From Verticillium longisporum (Eukaryota; Ascomycota; Sordariomycetes; Glomerellales; Plectosphaerellaceae), in contig JAETXT010000011.1 in the NCBI GenBank assembly GCA_019188255.1, positions 434,001-498,000 on the forward strand: 64,000 nucleotides of DNA, in the 5' to 3' direction. Every line of letters starts with the position of its first letter. Within the stretch, counting starts at the first letter, position 1. Below the pieces are notes generated by a model. The model was not told the DNA's origin and did not search any database. It worked only from the letters and a program-made list of their open reading frames with translations. The position numbers were made by a program, and so were the translations under genes. Below, piece by piece: positions 45,035 through 56,259 of this stretch.

Positions 45035-45978
45035 GAGACTGTCAAGCTCCCATCTCGTACCTTCAGCTACGCCTTCGAACTCGAGGCGTCAACATCGTGC
45101 CGAAATGCAAATCAACGAATTGAAAAAGATGTTGTCTTGGTAGTCCCTGACAATTCGGCGCTGCCGCTCCATGGGCTAGAAGTTCTGCTGTGTAGTGATC
45201 GTAGTGGCATGGTTTGGCAACTTTGCCCAAAGGTTGCTTCATTACCTGTCTGATGATGATGGGTTGAGATCTTGACAGACTGGAAAAAGTAGGCTACACA
45301 GAAGGGACCTCCGTAGTCTGACTTGGTCGTTGAGACATCCCGAGGGTGGTCAAGTCAGTTGTGTCAGTCAGCTGACAAAGTTCGGTGACATCAGCCGCGT
45401 CGGCTTCTAACGAGTTACGGCTCCGCGGTCTTGGCAGGGGAGGAATTCGATCCAATGCCTACCACTTTTCCTACTTCATTCGTGAATGAACTCAAAGTCC
45501 GGTTCTCTTGTCGGGTGTACTCGAATATTGAATCAAAAAGAACTCGTTTTCCTATACTCTGACACCAATGCCTCAATCTGGCAATAGGCCGAGGTACTGC
45601 CAAGCGTATTCGAATGCCACGGAGACGTGAAAGAGGTTAAATCAAGCTTAGCCGAAGTGGCATGTCGATGGTTTTATGGGCACTGGTTTGATTGACTGCC
45701 AAGCGGTTCCCGAGGGAAGCAAGCCCTGCTGTCCCCGCTGCTATCCATAAAATCCTTTCTCTTACGTCCCATCTCCTACTCCCGTGGGTTGTCTCCCATC
45801 ATCTTCCGACCGGTTCTCCTTCATCAGGCATCTCTACGTGATACTGCCACCATCTCTTTCCTCACCGTTTGTGAGTCTCCATCCTGTCTCTCGTCGCTCC
45901 GCTGCCCCTCCGAATCCATCTCCTGTCCGGTCGCTTCATCGTGCCGCCTCTCAGCGGTGGCTGGTTCCTATCAACCCT

Positions 45979-46871
45979 TTAAAGGTACTGGTTGATGAAG
46001 GTGCGGGCGGCGCCAACGCGGGCGTAGACACCGGGAGCGTTGGGAGCAGCGCAGCCCTCACCCCAAGAGACGACACCGACGAGAGTCCTGGAGCTGGCCT
46101 CGATGATGGGACCGCCGGAGTCACCCTGGCAGGAGTCCTTGCCACCGGCAGCGAAGCCGGCGCAGATCATGTTGGTGGTGACGGCAGAGGTGCCGTAGTA
46201 GGAGCGGCAGGTGGTGCGGGAGATGATGGGGACGTCAACCTTCCTCAGGGCGGTGGGGAGGGTGCTGCCGCCGGACGAGGTAGTTCCCCTTGCATTGCGT
46301 GTTAGCCATCCTGAAGAACCATTCGGGAACAGCTAAGGGGGTCACAAGACTTACCAGCCAGCGGTGGTGGTGAGAGTGTTGGCAGCGGGGTCCGAGTTGG
46401 CAGCGGCCAGGGTGGCGTAGCTGATGGTGGAGCTCGTGGGGATGGGGGTAGCGAGCTTCCAGATGGCGAAGTCGTTGTCGTACCTCGAGGCGACGTAGCC
46501 GGGGTTGACGACGATCGAGGAGACGCGGACAAGAGTGCCACCGGAGCTGCGGTTCTGCTCGAATGTCAGTATACTGGGCAAATATGATGGCTGGGTCAGG
46601 GTTCACATACCAGGCTGCCGGCGCGGACAGTTACGGAGGAAGCGCTGACGCCGGTGCTGCAGTGAGCGGCGGTCAAAACGGTGTTGGCGTTCAGGAGGGA
46701 TCCGCCGCAGAAGTGCGAGCCGCTCCTCTGCAGGGAGACGATGAAGGGGAAGTCTCCAGCGCTGGCCGCAACTCCGCCAACGATCTGGAGCTCCTCCTGG
46801 GGGGCAGGGACGGGGGAGCCAAAGGCGACGGCGGTGAAGCCGAGAGCGGCGACGAGAGTCTTGAAAACCAT
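45979..46871 (-). CDS. Secreted trypsin-like serine protease
   Basis: Exons 46611-46871, 46355-46554 and 45979-46288 (introns 56 and 66 nt) encode 256 residues, a full-length S1 protease. A signal peptide and short propeptide (to EELQ) precede the activation site IVGG. The catalytic triad is visible: His in LTAAHC, Asp in [10 protein letters not shown], Ser in CQGDSGGP. An Asp six residues before the catalytic Ser ([10 protein letters not shown]) gives the trypsin-type pocket for Arg/Lys. Three Cys pairs are placed as expected. The start at 46871 is chosen over upstream in-frame codons because it begins the signal peptide. Fungal trypsins are extracellular and often host-associated. Confidence 0.95.
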
Positions 46872-48082
46872 GATGAAGAAGCGAGCCGGATGAGGAGCTA
46901 CCGAGAGATAGTTGGATGCTGGACTGAGAGGACTGAAGTAGGATGAGATGAGATGAAGGGAGCTGATGACATGGACGACGATGACCTCGCCATCTTTATA
47001 GTCACGAACTTCACGACAACGCACGATGCCCCTATCCTACAACCTTCCCTTTCAGTGCTTGGAGGAATCAAGGCACAACACGTGCCTCTGCCGCATGTCC
47101 TTCCAGATGGGGACTATCATGGCAGTCCTATGGATTCTATCCACAAGTTCTCTGCAGTAATGAGACCTTCCGTATGAGGTTTGAGCTTCCAGAACATGTG
47201 AAAGTTCCAAGGCCGCTTGCGGAAGGCTGTGTGACTAGCTCCGACGAGCGTGGGCGGCACACGTCTTGCTTGTCTGTTACAGAGCGAGTTCTGTTTCGAG
47301 CCCAAGTTGACATGACTGCTTCAGTCAGTCTTTCACCTGTGAGAAATACAACCTTAAACTGCCCACAAAGAAGTACTGCAATAATTTATTCTCGCACAAG
47401 CCACCGGTTTCTCCCTGCTCAGTCATGGCGTTCATGGTGACATTCAACGACGAGACGGCAGATGACACCGGGCCACCCACATACTGATCGATCGCGTCAG
47501 CGGGGGCTCCATAAAGGTCCTCACGGCGCTATTTTCCATGTACAGACAAGGCTCTGCTGCCGGCGATCATCTGCGGGGGGGACTAATGTAGATCATCTCT
47601 GAGGCGTCGAAGACTAAAGCTTGTTCTTTCAATACCACCTTCTACGAAGGGACAGGCTAGCTACAGCCAAGCATCTGGCAGGGGCGATAGATTAGTATGC
47701 ATAGCACCATGAGTGTTGTCGCTGGCGTGACACGACTGATCGTTACTGATTGGAACCGACGTTGATGGCGAATCATCAACGGGGGCAAGTGCCGAGATAT
47801 CGGGCTCTCCCGCATACGCTAAAGCTAAATCGGGCAGTTGCGATTAATTACCCCACGTTCATAAGATGGTATCTTCAGCTACGGAGGATTGCCCTGCTAG
47901 GAGCAGATCGCTCGGTCGGTTTCTCATCTAGGCAGGCGGATCAGACGGAGCGCCGGAGACAGCAGCTGACAGGCTGCTGAACGCAGCCTTCGCAGCGTCA
48001 TTTGTCCCAATTAGAAGCACAGTAATCCTGCTCACGCTGGCAACTCTGCAGATTCTCGTCACGCTCTCTCCGTCCTTGAAAC
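46872..48082. other. Intergenic between trypsin and next gene
   Basis: About 1.2 kb of divergent promoter region. It contains a TATAAA on the minus strand at 46995-47000, about 125 nt upstream of the trypsin start. No other feature is seen. Confidence 0.4.
46995..47000 (-). promoter_or_regulatory. TATA box of trypsin gene
   Basis: TATAAA on the minus strand about 125 nt before the ATG at 46871. Confidence 0.5.
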
Positions 48083-48681
48083 ATGAGGCAAATGTCCCCA
48101 GCGCTTAAGCAATTCCTGCTCATTTCTGGCGCTTTCATCAGCCTCTGGATCCTGTGGTCGGCCTTCTTCAACGCCGCCATGGACACTCTTGACTTCCCTT
48201 TTTCGATCGAACTGGGCGGCGCATCCATCGTCCAGGCCGCCGGAAATGCCGAGGAGCCGGTACAGGCCAAGACCGGCTTCAAGGCTGCGATCTTCACCCT
48301 GAAGGACGGTCGCCTCTCTTCCGGCGACTTCATCCTAGGACGCTATGCCTCCGAAGACCGAAGCTTTCTTCCCAAGCCTGTCCTGTGGTTCAAGAAGACC
48401 GATGGCGACGGCCCCAAAGTTCAGCGAGTGACTGCCAAGGAAAAGGATGGATCGTTTCAATTGATCTTCTCAGGTGTGTGGCGCCTTTGCAAGAGTCGCC
48501 TATGATGCGCTTGTTGATGTGTTTGTGACTGATGATCTCTCAGGTGCTGGTCTGATCGTTGAAGACGGTCAGGTATTCGCTGACCTTTCCGGGAGTAAGT
48601 AACAAAGCAAATAAATACGAAGTGTAAAGCTGACAGCCCGATTTCGCAGACGATGAATCCAAGTTGGTCGCCAAGAATTGA
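48083..48681 (+). CDS. Small membrane-anchored or secreted protein, unknown
   Basis: Exons 48083-48473, 48544-48594 and 48650-48681 (introns 70 and 55 nt) encode 157 residues. A hydrophobic N-terminal segment (FLLISGAFISLWILWSAFF) acts as signal or signal anchor. The remainder is a compact beta-rich domain with the repeated look FTLKDGRLSSGDFILGRYA and LIVEDGQVFADLSG. No Cys pairs and no recognised family. The frame is short, but intron signals fit in phase at both junctions, which supports a real gene. Confidence 0.65.
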
Positions 48682-49116
48682 ATCTAGTAGGCGTAATCGC
48701 TGAGGCGAGGGAAGAATGCAGAGTTATGATGAAGACTTTGTGCCATTTCCCCGGCAATGCCGCATTTCCAACAATTTACCAATGCAAATTCGACATCTGG
48801 TCTGCTCTTGAATCTAATTGACGTGCCAGGCATCTTCATGAGTGAACTTTCACAGCAATGACAGTGACGAAGGCGATCAGGCGGCACTTCGACAACAGGA
48901 ACGATGATATTGATATCGCTCAGTGCTTTCGGAACTCTGATAATGATTCGATGGAGCCCCTGGAAAGTATCCCGTACTCCGGAACTCTAGTTGTGTAGTT
49001 TGCTGGACGAGCCTCTTCAAGGTGTCAGGGCCACGCCAAACTGTTCTTTGTCTTCATCCTCGTAGTCAGAGGTTCTTTGCTGTACGATATGATTTTGCAT
49101 ACGACAGGGTACCAGC
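48682..49116. other. Intergenic before the 5S rRNA gene
   Basis: About 430 bp without recognisable features. Confidence 0.4.
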
Positions 49117-49235
49117 ACATACGACCATACCTACTGGAGAACTCGGGATCCCGTCCGCTCTCCCATAGATAAGCCAGTAAGGGTCGGACTAGTAGTTGGG
49201 TGGGTGACCACCAGCGAATCCCTGATGTTGTATGT
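49117..49235 (+). rRNA. 5S rRNA gene
   Basis: A 119-nt unit begins ACATACGACCAT and ends GTTGTATGT, which pair as helix I, and contains the conserved block AGTAGTTGGGTGGGTGACCA followed by CCAGCGAATCCCT. It aligns without gaps to Neurospora-type 5S rRNA. It differs in the helix II/III region, where ACCTACTGG faces CCAGTAAGG, so pairing is kept. It lies alone, as dispersed 5S genes do in filamentous ascomycetes. RNA polymerase III reads it from an internal promoter. Confidence 0.92.
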
Positions 49236-49243
49236 TTTTTTTT
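49235..49243 (+). terminator. Pol III oligo-T terminator of 5S gene
   Basis: A run of nine T directly at the 3' end of the 5S rRNA. Confidence 0.8.
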
Positions 49244-50570
49244 CTTTTGCTATTCTACCCTAGGTGTGACATCTGGCGTGAGAAATGACTCTTGTGGGGA
49301 GCGTTGTGGGCCTATGCAGGTAGAGCAACCGAGGTTTGTGACAAGTCGTAACTGAGGATGGCTTATGGCTCAACCTCGAAAAGTGTATGCAGTGATTGAT
49401 GTAACTGCCGAAGATACACTCTCAGCCGGGTAGGTCACCGCCAGCGGCGTGCGTCTGCCAGATTACGATATGGTGAGTTTGTGCTAGATATTGAACGATT
49501 TATATCATCGGCGGTCCGCCTTCGGGGGCCCGGAAAAGCACTTGTAAAGGTCTGGTAGCCAGTAGCATCAACTCAGGCGTGGCCGGCCTTGCCCCCGTGT
49601 GGCGCTCGGTGCCGGTGCCGACTTCCGTGCCGATCCTCATCAGGTCCGGCCTCCGAAGGAACATCGACAGCTGCTGTAAAGATACGTGCTCCGCCAGAGG
49701 CAACAACCATTCCATCTAAACACTTTTCCCCTCAGCCGATCTCTATCAGGCCACTTTTCCCCTCAGCCGATCTGTATCAGGTCACTTCGAACCTCGAAAC
49801 TGATCTTTTAGCGTCAGACAGTAGGATGATTGTAACGTACCTTTGAAAAGGGTCACACCGGCCGGCCGGCCTTTTTGTGCCTTTGGTTACTAGCTTGTTC
49901 GCGATTGCGGGAAGCTGCAATTAGTGAATCTGTGCCATTGGTGGTGGAGCTAATGATTGTCTCTAGAGTGGCTCGGCTACCGAGATCATGGTCGGTAAAC
50001 TTAAAAATCTCATTGTGACAAGGGGCTGACTCGTATCTACGATTCAGTTAATCGGTCTCTAAACGAACAGATCAAGACCAACACTCAACTTCTACAATCG
50101 AGCTTGGCTTGTAGAGCCGCAATCTGTCTCCCTGTCTCTGGATGTTGAGCTACCCCTGAGTAGGTGCCCCGGAAATCACGGGTAAGAAAGCACAGGGAGG
50201 AGTAGGACGTTCCGCCAATTTAGATCCCTGCCTGCCGATTACAAGCCCCGCCGAAGCAGCCGGATCGACTCTCAATCTGTCACATTGGCAACCTCGAGCG
50301 GTGCGAAAGCAAACATATTAAGGTGTCGGCTCGCATATCACTAGTGGTGGTCCCTTGCCTTCGTTTCCCTGTCCGTAGACCTGCGTCACAAGCTCAATCA
50401 CGGGGTGTCCCGGAGTTCAGGAGCGATTCATGAATGATGAGCCCCATTGAATGAAGTAAGTCTGCTTTAAAGAGTCCGGAAGCTGCGGCTGACTGACTGC
50501 CTCTTTCAACACTGAGAAAATCATCACTTCTCTACGTTCACCCAGTTGTGTTATCTTGGTCATCTTCACA
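49236..50570. other. Intergenic between 5S and S41 protease genes
   Basis: About 1.3 kb without genes. It contains a 31-bp direct duplication at 49721-49782. The segment after 50400 is the protease promoter. Confidence 0.4.
49721..49782. repeat. 31-bp tandem duplication
   Basis: Two adjacent copies of a 31-bp unit beginning CACTTTTCCCCTCAGCCGAT, with two mismatches between copies. Confidence 0.75.
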
Positions 50571-52783
50571 ATGAGACTCCGTGACAATCGCCTCTCCACT
50601 GGGCCCCTAGCTTTGATTGTGGTATGGGTTCTCCGGTCCTCAGCGACACCCACAGCCCCTGGCCCAAGACTGAGGGCAAGTCGGACAACGGAACCATGTG
50701 CCGCAGTGAGCGCTTCTTGGGCTGAGCAGATTGCTGCCGATCCTGCATGTCAGTGGCAGACCCCTTCTACCCTACTCAAAACGCATCCGTTAATCATGAC
50801 CCCCAAGCCTTGCCCGTGGTCCCAGCCAAGATAGCTCATAGCTGTCTCCTGTCTGTTCCTTTTGGTCAACAGGCTGCGCTAGATTACCTTGACTCTATCG
50901 TACCTTATCTTGACTGGCAGACCGATCCGACTTACAAGGCAAACCCACCACCAGACTACTTCTTTCCTCCTCATGATTACTATGCGGCAATGGAAAAAGT
51001 GCGGCAAAAGGTTGCCACAGGACAGTATGCCAGCGAATATGCTTTCCAGGACGACTTCTACAAGAGCGTGTTTGGCCCTGCTCATGACTCTCACATGGTT
51101 GTATACCCAGATGCCCTAAGCCGGGCTTTTCAGTGGCAACGACAGCGCTCTCTGGTATCCATCAGCGAGGATGGTATGTCGTTACCGGTGATCAAGGTGT
51201 ACGGTAAGTGACGTTGCATAGACTCTTGCTCGGACTTGAGCGGTCACCAAAAACACAGTATAATTGACTTGACCGCAGAGGATGTAATCGCATCACCGTC
51301 GACTGCTCCTATAGTCACAAAGATAAACGACCAGGACCCAATCAAGTACCTCGAGGACACCATCTACCAAGTGACGTGGGCCCGTGACCCAGACTCTGCT
51401 TACAACAGCATGTTTTATTCGGCTGCTTACTCTGCAGCCGGTCTCAGCTCAGGATACTTTGCAGGCGGTGGTCGGCTTCGATACGTTTACCAAGGCCCGC
51501 AGACTTCGCTCACATTTGACAACGGAACAAAAGTGACCTTTGAAAATCAGGCGTTGGTCAAGGGCAACATGACGGGAGTAGTCGATGGTCCCAGTTTTTA
51601 CGAAAAGTTCTGCACCCCACGGGCAACCGACGACTCGTCCGCCGAAACCCAGCTTGTGAGTGACGATTCACAAGCCCCTAGTGCCGACCAGCCAGTAAGC
51701 AGCGATTACCCTAAGCCTGTACGGGCCTCCGCCGATGGGGTGATCTCTGGGTATTATCTTGAAGGCCAGGATCTTGATGATGTTGCCGTGCTATCAGTGC
51801 TCAACTTTGATCCCGCCAAATCAACAGAGTTCCAATCTGTGATGGACGACTTTTTCAAGAGCGCAAAGGCAGCCGGGAAAACGAAGCTCATCATTGATTT
51901 GCAGGCCAACGCCGGCGGCTTCGCCATCCTAGGGTACGAGGTGTTTGGCCAGCTCTTCCCGCAGCAGAAGCCACAGGACAACGGCCGCTGGCGAAAGAAT
52001 CCAGGCTTCGACGCCATTGCACGGTCCTACTCTGAGGCCGTCGCAGGAGTGGACCTGGCGACCACCCCCAGCGACGACATTGTCGTGGCTGCGGAGACGT
52101 GGTTCAACTGGAGGCATGACCTCAACACATCCAACTTGAACTTCCAATCTTTTGAGGATAAGTTTGCGCCTCAGATCTTCGCCGACACGCCTTACACGTC
52201 TCTGATGCGGTGGAATCTTTCGGACCCTCTGGAGGCCAGCAACGCAACGTTTGGCCTCGGCATCGAGTTCAGTGGCTACGGTACCCGGGCCGACATGGAG
52301 CCGCCCTTTGCGGCGGAGAACATCGTCATGCTCCACGACGGCACCTGCATGTCCACGTGCTCCACGTTAGCCGAGGTCCTGCGTGTCCAGGGCGGCGTCA
52401 AGTCTATCGCCATCGGCGGCCGGCCCGTCAAGGGTGACATGCAGGCTATCGGCGGCGTCTCAGCCCCGCAGGCTATCGTCTTCTTTGACATTTATACCTA
52501 TGCACAGCTCGCACTCAAGTTCAAAGTGTCCGACTCGGACCGGGCTGCTCTGGAAAGGTACACACCACTCGCCTTTAACCGCAGCACGGACGGCGTCGTC
52601 AATGGCAAGGACGCCATTCTCCCCGAGCACATTGACGACGGTCTGCCGAGCCAGTATGTCTACCGGGCTGCTGACTGCCGGTTGTTCTACACGCAAGAGA
52701 TGATTAACGATGTTTCTGCAGTTTGGAGGGCAGCCGCTACGGCGGCTTTCAATGGTGGCAAATGCGTGGCAGGCGGCCTGTAG
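50571..52783 (+). CDS. Secreted peptidase S41-like protein
   Basis: Exons 50571-50748, 50808-51203 and 51279-52783 (introns 59 and 75 nt) encode 692 residues. A hydrophobic signal sequence (LALIVVWVL) leads to a Cys-containing N-terminal region (EPCAAVSASW, HSCLLSVPFG), then a PDZ-like middle part (IKVY, KINDQDPIKYLE). The C-terminal S41 tail-protease core has LIIDLQANAGG and the nucleophile segment HDGTCMSTCSTLAE, with Ser expected as catalytic residue. This matches the fungal S41 family that includes proteins near peptide-toxin clusters, but no such cluster is present here. An in-frame ATG 15 nt upstream is an alternative start. Extracellular processing of peptides is inferred. Confidence 0.85.
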
Positions 52784-53442
52784 GGCTTGGCCGGCGATAT
52801 GTACTGGCAAGTCCTGAAGCTCGTGGCAATGTGTATTGCTGAGCTTGGCCGATGTTGAGTAAGTTGCAGTTCATTCAAAGCAGAACTGACGCTGTAAGAG
52901 CCTGCATTGTGATCATGGACTTGAATGAGAAAGGCTTATGGCCTTGCAATTGCACGGCTCTTTTATGAATTTGACCATTGAAGTCACTGATTGATCTACT
53001 TTTTGACTCTGATGCTCTACCTTGTCGAAACTTTGATTGGATGCGTGACATTTCTCGATTAAAGCCACCACCAAAATGGCTTGGTGGTTTACTCCTTGCC
53101 ATGAATAGGGGCAGGTCCTCATCCCTTAGGAACGTGGAAGACCAGTCAACACAGACGGGATTCCAATAAAACTAAAGAAAACCCAGAGGAAAGAAAAAGT
53201 CATAGAGAAGAACGAGCCAATGCTAGCGTTGCCAAACGATGTCCTCATAACAATGCATTCCCAGAGTCCACGTAAACAATGGAACCGCCAGTTCCTTTAC
53301 CAAGAGAGGAAGTGGATCCTAAGGCGAGCCCCGAAGAAGAGATACTCTTCCCAGGAGACGAAACTTGTTCATCATGTACCGATTGCACACCATTTCCATG
53401 GCGCCGAGTCACCACCCCCAACACCGCGCCTCCCACACCCGC
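52784..53442. other. Intergenic between convergent genes
   Basis: About 660 bp between the 3' ends of the S41 and thioesterase genes. No feature seen. Confidence 0.4.
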
Positions 53443-53937
53443 CTATTTCGCCGGCGCCTTCCCCCTGACAAACTTCGTATGCCTCCCCGTAATCACGACA
53501 GCCTCCCTCCGTCCCTCCTCAACCTTCCACACGCCAACAGTCGTAAACGCCAGGCTGCCGCCGACCTTGTCCACAGAGCCCTCAATCTCGACCTCCTCGC
53601 CGAGCCGCACGCTGCTGACGTAGCTGACGTGGATGTCGACGCTGACGCCCGTGCCGCCGCGCAGGTCCCACGCCGCGACGGCGAGGCCGCCGGCCCAGTC
53701 GACGATGGTGGCCGAGACGGAGCCGTGCAGGCCGCCGGCGGCGTTGAGGTGGCAGGCGGCGATGGGGAGGCGGAAGACGACGCGGCCGCGCGAGGCGTGG
53801 GTCAGGCGGAGGCCGTGCTCGGCCGGGGACAGGAGGAAGGCGTAGAGCGGGGAGGCGAGGCAGCGGGTTGCGTGGTAGTCGGTGATGTGAGCTTCCGTTG
53901 TGGGGTCCGAGGCCGGGAGGGGTTGTTGCGTGGACAT
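53443..53937 (-). CDS. Hotdog-fold acyl-CoA thioesterase
   Basis: A single exon encodes 164 residues, a normal length for a PaaI/ACOT13-type hotdog protein. The fold is indicated by the helix-forming core NAAGGLHGSVSATIVDWAGG (HG motif at the helix start and acidic Asp within the helix), followed by VSVDIHVSYVSSVRLGEEVE and a long strand SLAFTTVGVW. It should hydrolyse acyl-CoA thioesters, in cytosol, peroxisome or mitochondrion; the N-terminus is not a clear targeting signal. The C-terminal FVRGKAPAK is not a peroxisomal tripeptide of the usual kind. Confidence 0.85.
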   Translation of the reverse strand: MSTQQPLPASDPTTEAHITDYHATRCLASPLYAFLLSPAEHGLRLTHASRGRVVFRLPIAACHLNAAGGLHGSVSATIVDWAGGLAVAAWDLRGGTGVSVDIHVSYVSSVRLGEEVEIEGSVDKVGGSLAFTTVGVWKVEEGRREAVVITGRHTKFVRGKAPAK

Positions 53938-54432
53938 GGTGCTGGGCGGTGTGACGGTTTTTTTATTTGGGACTTGGACCGAGTATTGGCAAATGAGTGT
54001 ATGCTAGGTGTTGCGTTTCTGCCTCGTTGAGGGCAAAGTGGTGCGTGAGTTGGGAGACGGTGAGGTATGAGCATGTCGAGTCACTGAGAAGTGAAAAGAA
54101 GGTTGAAATGGGTATCATCACGTGCGACAGAGCCCCGCCGAACATCGGACGGATCCCGCCTCCGTCACGGACTCGCCCGCAGGCCTGCCCCTATTCCAAC
54201 ACCGAACACAGCAAGAAGCAAGCAAAGCCTAATCAAAGCAATCAAAGTTGCTACAGAAAGGGGGTATCGTACTCCAACGAGCCTCAGAGCACTTATGTCA
54301 AGCCCAAACGCCAAGCGACCGCAGACGGGCATGTCGGATTCAACTCCCACACCACCCGGAGCACTTCCGCCCTTCGGCCTGCGAAAACAGATTGCTCGCC
54401 TTCCGTCCGCTGATGACGCTCGCAGGCGTCTC
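53938..54432. other. Intergenic
   Basis: About 500 bp between the thioesterase start and the CorA 3' end on the same strand. No feature seen. Confidence 0.4.
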
Positions 54433-56259
54433 CTATGCCTGCTTTCTCCTCTTCCTCTGGCCCCGCTTCCTAGCCGCGACGATCTGTCTCCTCGCCAAGA
54501 TCTTGGTGATCCACTGCCGGATCCAGCCCTGCATCATGACCGTCACGGTGATGCAGACGACGGGCGCCGCAATCTTCCAAAAGTAAGGAATGCCATAGGC
54601 GAGCTGCGGGAACGGCTCAAAGTTCTGGCCGAAATAGCCCGTGATGAAGGTCAACGGCAGGAAGATGATGGTAATGACAGTCAGCTGCTTCATGCTCTCG
54701 TTCTGGTTCGCCGAGATGGTGTTGAAGATGAGGTCAATGAGGTTGTCGGCGCTGCGCTTGATCTGTTCCATGGCTTCCGTGATGATGACGCAGTGATCGA
54801 GGACGTCGCCGAGGTACGTGTGCGTGAGAGGCGTGACGATGACGCCCGAGGCCGGGTTACGGAGCTCGCGCGCTGCCATGTCGGGACGCAGGTCGGTCGC
54901 GTGATCGCGCAAGACGTTGACCACATTGTCGATCGGGTTCAGAAACGTGAGCATCTTGTTGATCTCGGAAATGCAGATGTACAGCTGTCTGCTCTGCTTG
55001 ATGTTAGGCGATGTCAGAACGTCGAGCTCGAGATCCCCAATGACATCTTGGTAGACAGCCGTCAGAGGAAGAGCCAGATCGATAATGGCATCAATGATGG
55101 CCTGGACGAGGAGCGACGCGTCACACGACTGCCGCAGGATAGTGCCGGGAGTCGACAGACGCAGCGCAATCGGCCGTTCGATGTCGCGAGCCGACACCTC
55201 GAAGAACGAGATGACGGTGTTGTCTGAGGTGAGGAAAATCGAGACCTGCTCGGCACTAACGGCAAGGTCGCGCGAGTTGAGCGACGAGTGCTTCTCCATG
55301 TAATCGGTACGAGCCTCGTTCGGCGAGGCATGGTAACGCTGCAGCGTACGGACGAGAATGCTATCGTCTGGTGTCAGGTCGGGGTCTTCGACGCTGAACC
55401 CGAGCTTGGCCTTGACACGGTCGCGGCGAGACATGTGCGCAGTCTTCGATGGCACGGCAGCCCTCTCCGGGTCCGTCTTGGCTGCAGAGTCCTTCATGGC
55501 GCCGGCATCCGGGCCGCTGCCGCTAAGCCACCTCTTCGCCCGCATGAAGCCCCTTGCCGATTTTTTCGTAAGAACGCTGCTCCTGTCCGAGTCGGAATCG
55601 CTGTCGCTGTCGCTGTCAGGATCTACGAGCCGGACGAGCTTCTGCAGCGTCAGCAGGATAAAGGCGTGGTTCGGGTACCAGTCCGTCTTGGTACGGTTGC
55701 GGGTGTTCATGATATCCTCAATAGCCAACTTGTGCAGGCCCTTGTGCTGACCGCACGCCTGGATGACGTCCCAACTGAGGCCATTGATGTTGATCCAGCG
55801 ACACTTGCTCCAGGTGGGCTGCGGCCTCTGCAGGTACTCGATAAAGTCCTCGTTGCCAAAGGATCGGCTCTCGACACGGCCCTCGTCAAAGTCGGCCACG
55901 GTGATCTCGCACTCGGCGTGCAGGGCGGGGACCGAGGCGTGTCCTCCGTCCGGCTTCGAAGGGTCGTAGCCGGGCTCAGAGCCGGGCTGCCAGCCTGGGC
56001 GGTGCGACTCGAAGTCGAAGGCAATATCATCGTAATCGTCGACCGCTCGGAATGTGTTGGCGCGAGAATCGGCGCGTCGGCGGACGGGGGAGAAGGGAGT
56101 TTCGGGGTCAGACGAGGCCGTGTTCGTGCGATGTGCCAGGCCTGGGGTGGGACTGGTGGTTGTCTTGAGTCTCAGGGGCTGTGTATGCGGCGAGACCAGC
56201 TCGTCAGGGGCCGTCTCGACCTTCTGGAGGACAGGAAATTGCGTCGAGTCTTCGGCCAT
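54433..56259 (-). CDS. CorA-like divalent cation transporter
   Basis: A single exon encodes 608 residues. A long disordered N-terminus is followed by the CorA cytoplasmic domain (WININGLSWDVIQACGQHKGL, HKLAIEDIMNT). A loop contains a run of Ser-Asp dipeptides (about residues 215-226) and a charged insert with basic clusters. The long stalk helix leads to two C-terminal membrane helices (ITIIFLPLTFITGYFG and IAAPVVCITVTVMMQGW). The signature after helix 1 is GYFGQNF rather than bacterial GMN, as in a divergent fungal branch. The C-terminus is strongly basic (AARKRGQRKRRKQA), facing the cytosol. Mg2+ or another divalent cation is the likely substrate. Two long open frames on the opposite strand are shadows. 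Confidence 0.9.
   Translation of the reverse strand: MAEDSTQFPVLQKVETAPDELVSPHTQPLRLKTTTSPTPGLAHRTNTASSDPETPFSPVRRRADSRANTFRAVDDYDDIAFDFESHRPGWQPGSEPGYDPSKPDGGHASVPALHAECEITVADFDEGRVESRSFGNEDFIEYLQRPQPTWSKCRWININGLSWDVIQACGQHKGLHKLAIEDIMNTRNRTKTDWYPNHAFILLTLQKLVRLVDPDSDSDSDSDSDRSSVLTKKSARGFMRAKRWLSGSGPDAGAMKDSAAKTDPERAAVPSKTAHMSRRDRVKAKLGFSVEDPDLTPDDSILVRTLQRYHASPNEARTDYMEKHSSLNSRDLAVSAEQVSIFLTSDNTVISFFEVSARDIERPIALRLSTPGTILRQSCDASLLVQAIIDAIIDLALPLTAVYQDVIGDLELDVLTSPNIKQSRQLYICISEINKMLTFLNPIDNVVNVLRDHATDLRPDMAARELRNPASGVIVTPLTHTYLGDVLDHCVIITEAMEQIKRSADNLIDLIFNTISANQNESMKQLTVITIIFLPLTFITGYFGQNFEPFPQLAYGIPYFWKIAAPVVCITVTVMMQGWIRQWITKILARRQIVAARKRGQRKRRKQA
55600..55626 (-). repeat. Ser-Asp codon microsatellite
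   Basis: Repeats of TCGGAATCGCTGTC type encode alternating Asp and Ser in the CorA-like protein loop. Short slippage-prone tract. Confidence 0.5.

Larger units (their letters stand above)
42118..45978. other. Long intergenic region with hairpin and short repeats
   Basis: About 3.9 kb with no gene I can support. Open frames up to 186 codons in 42300-43000 overlap on both strands and look random. It contains the TATA box of the GH93-like gene (42218-42223), a 22-bp duplication at 43037-43080 and a perfect 44-bp inverted repeat at 44934-45034. Confidence 0.5.
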
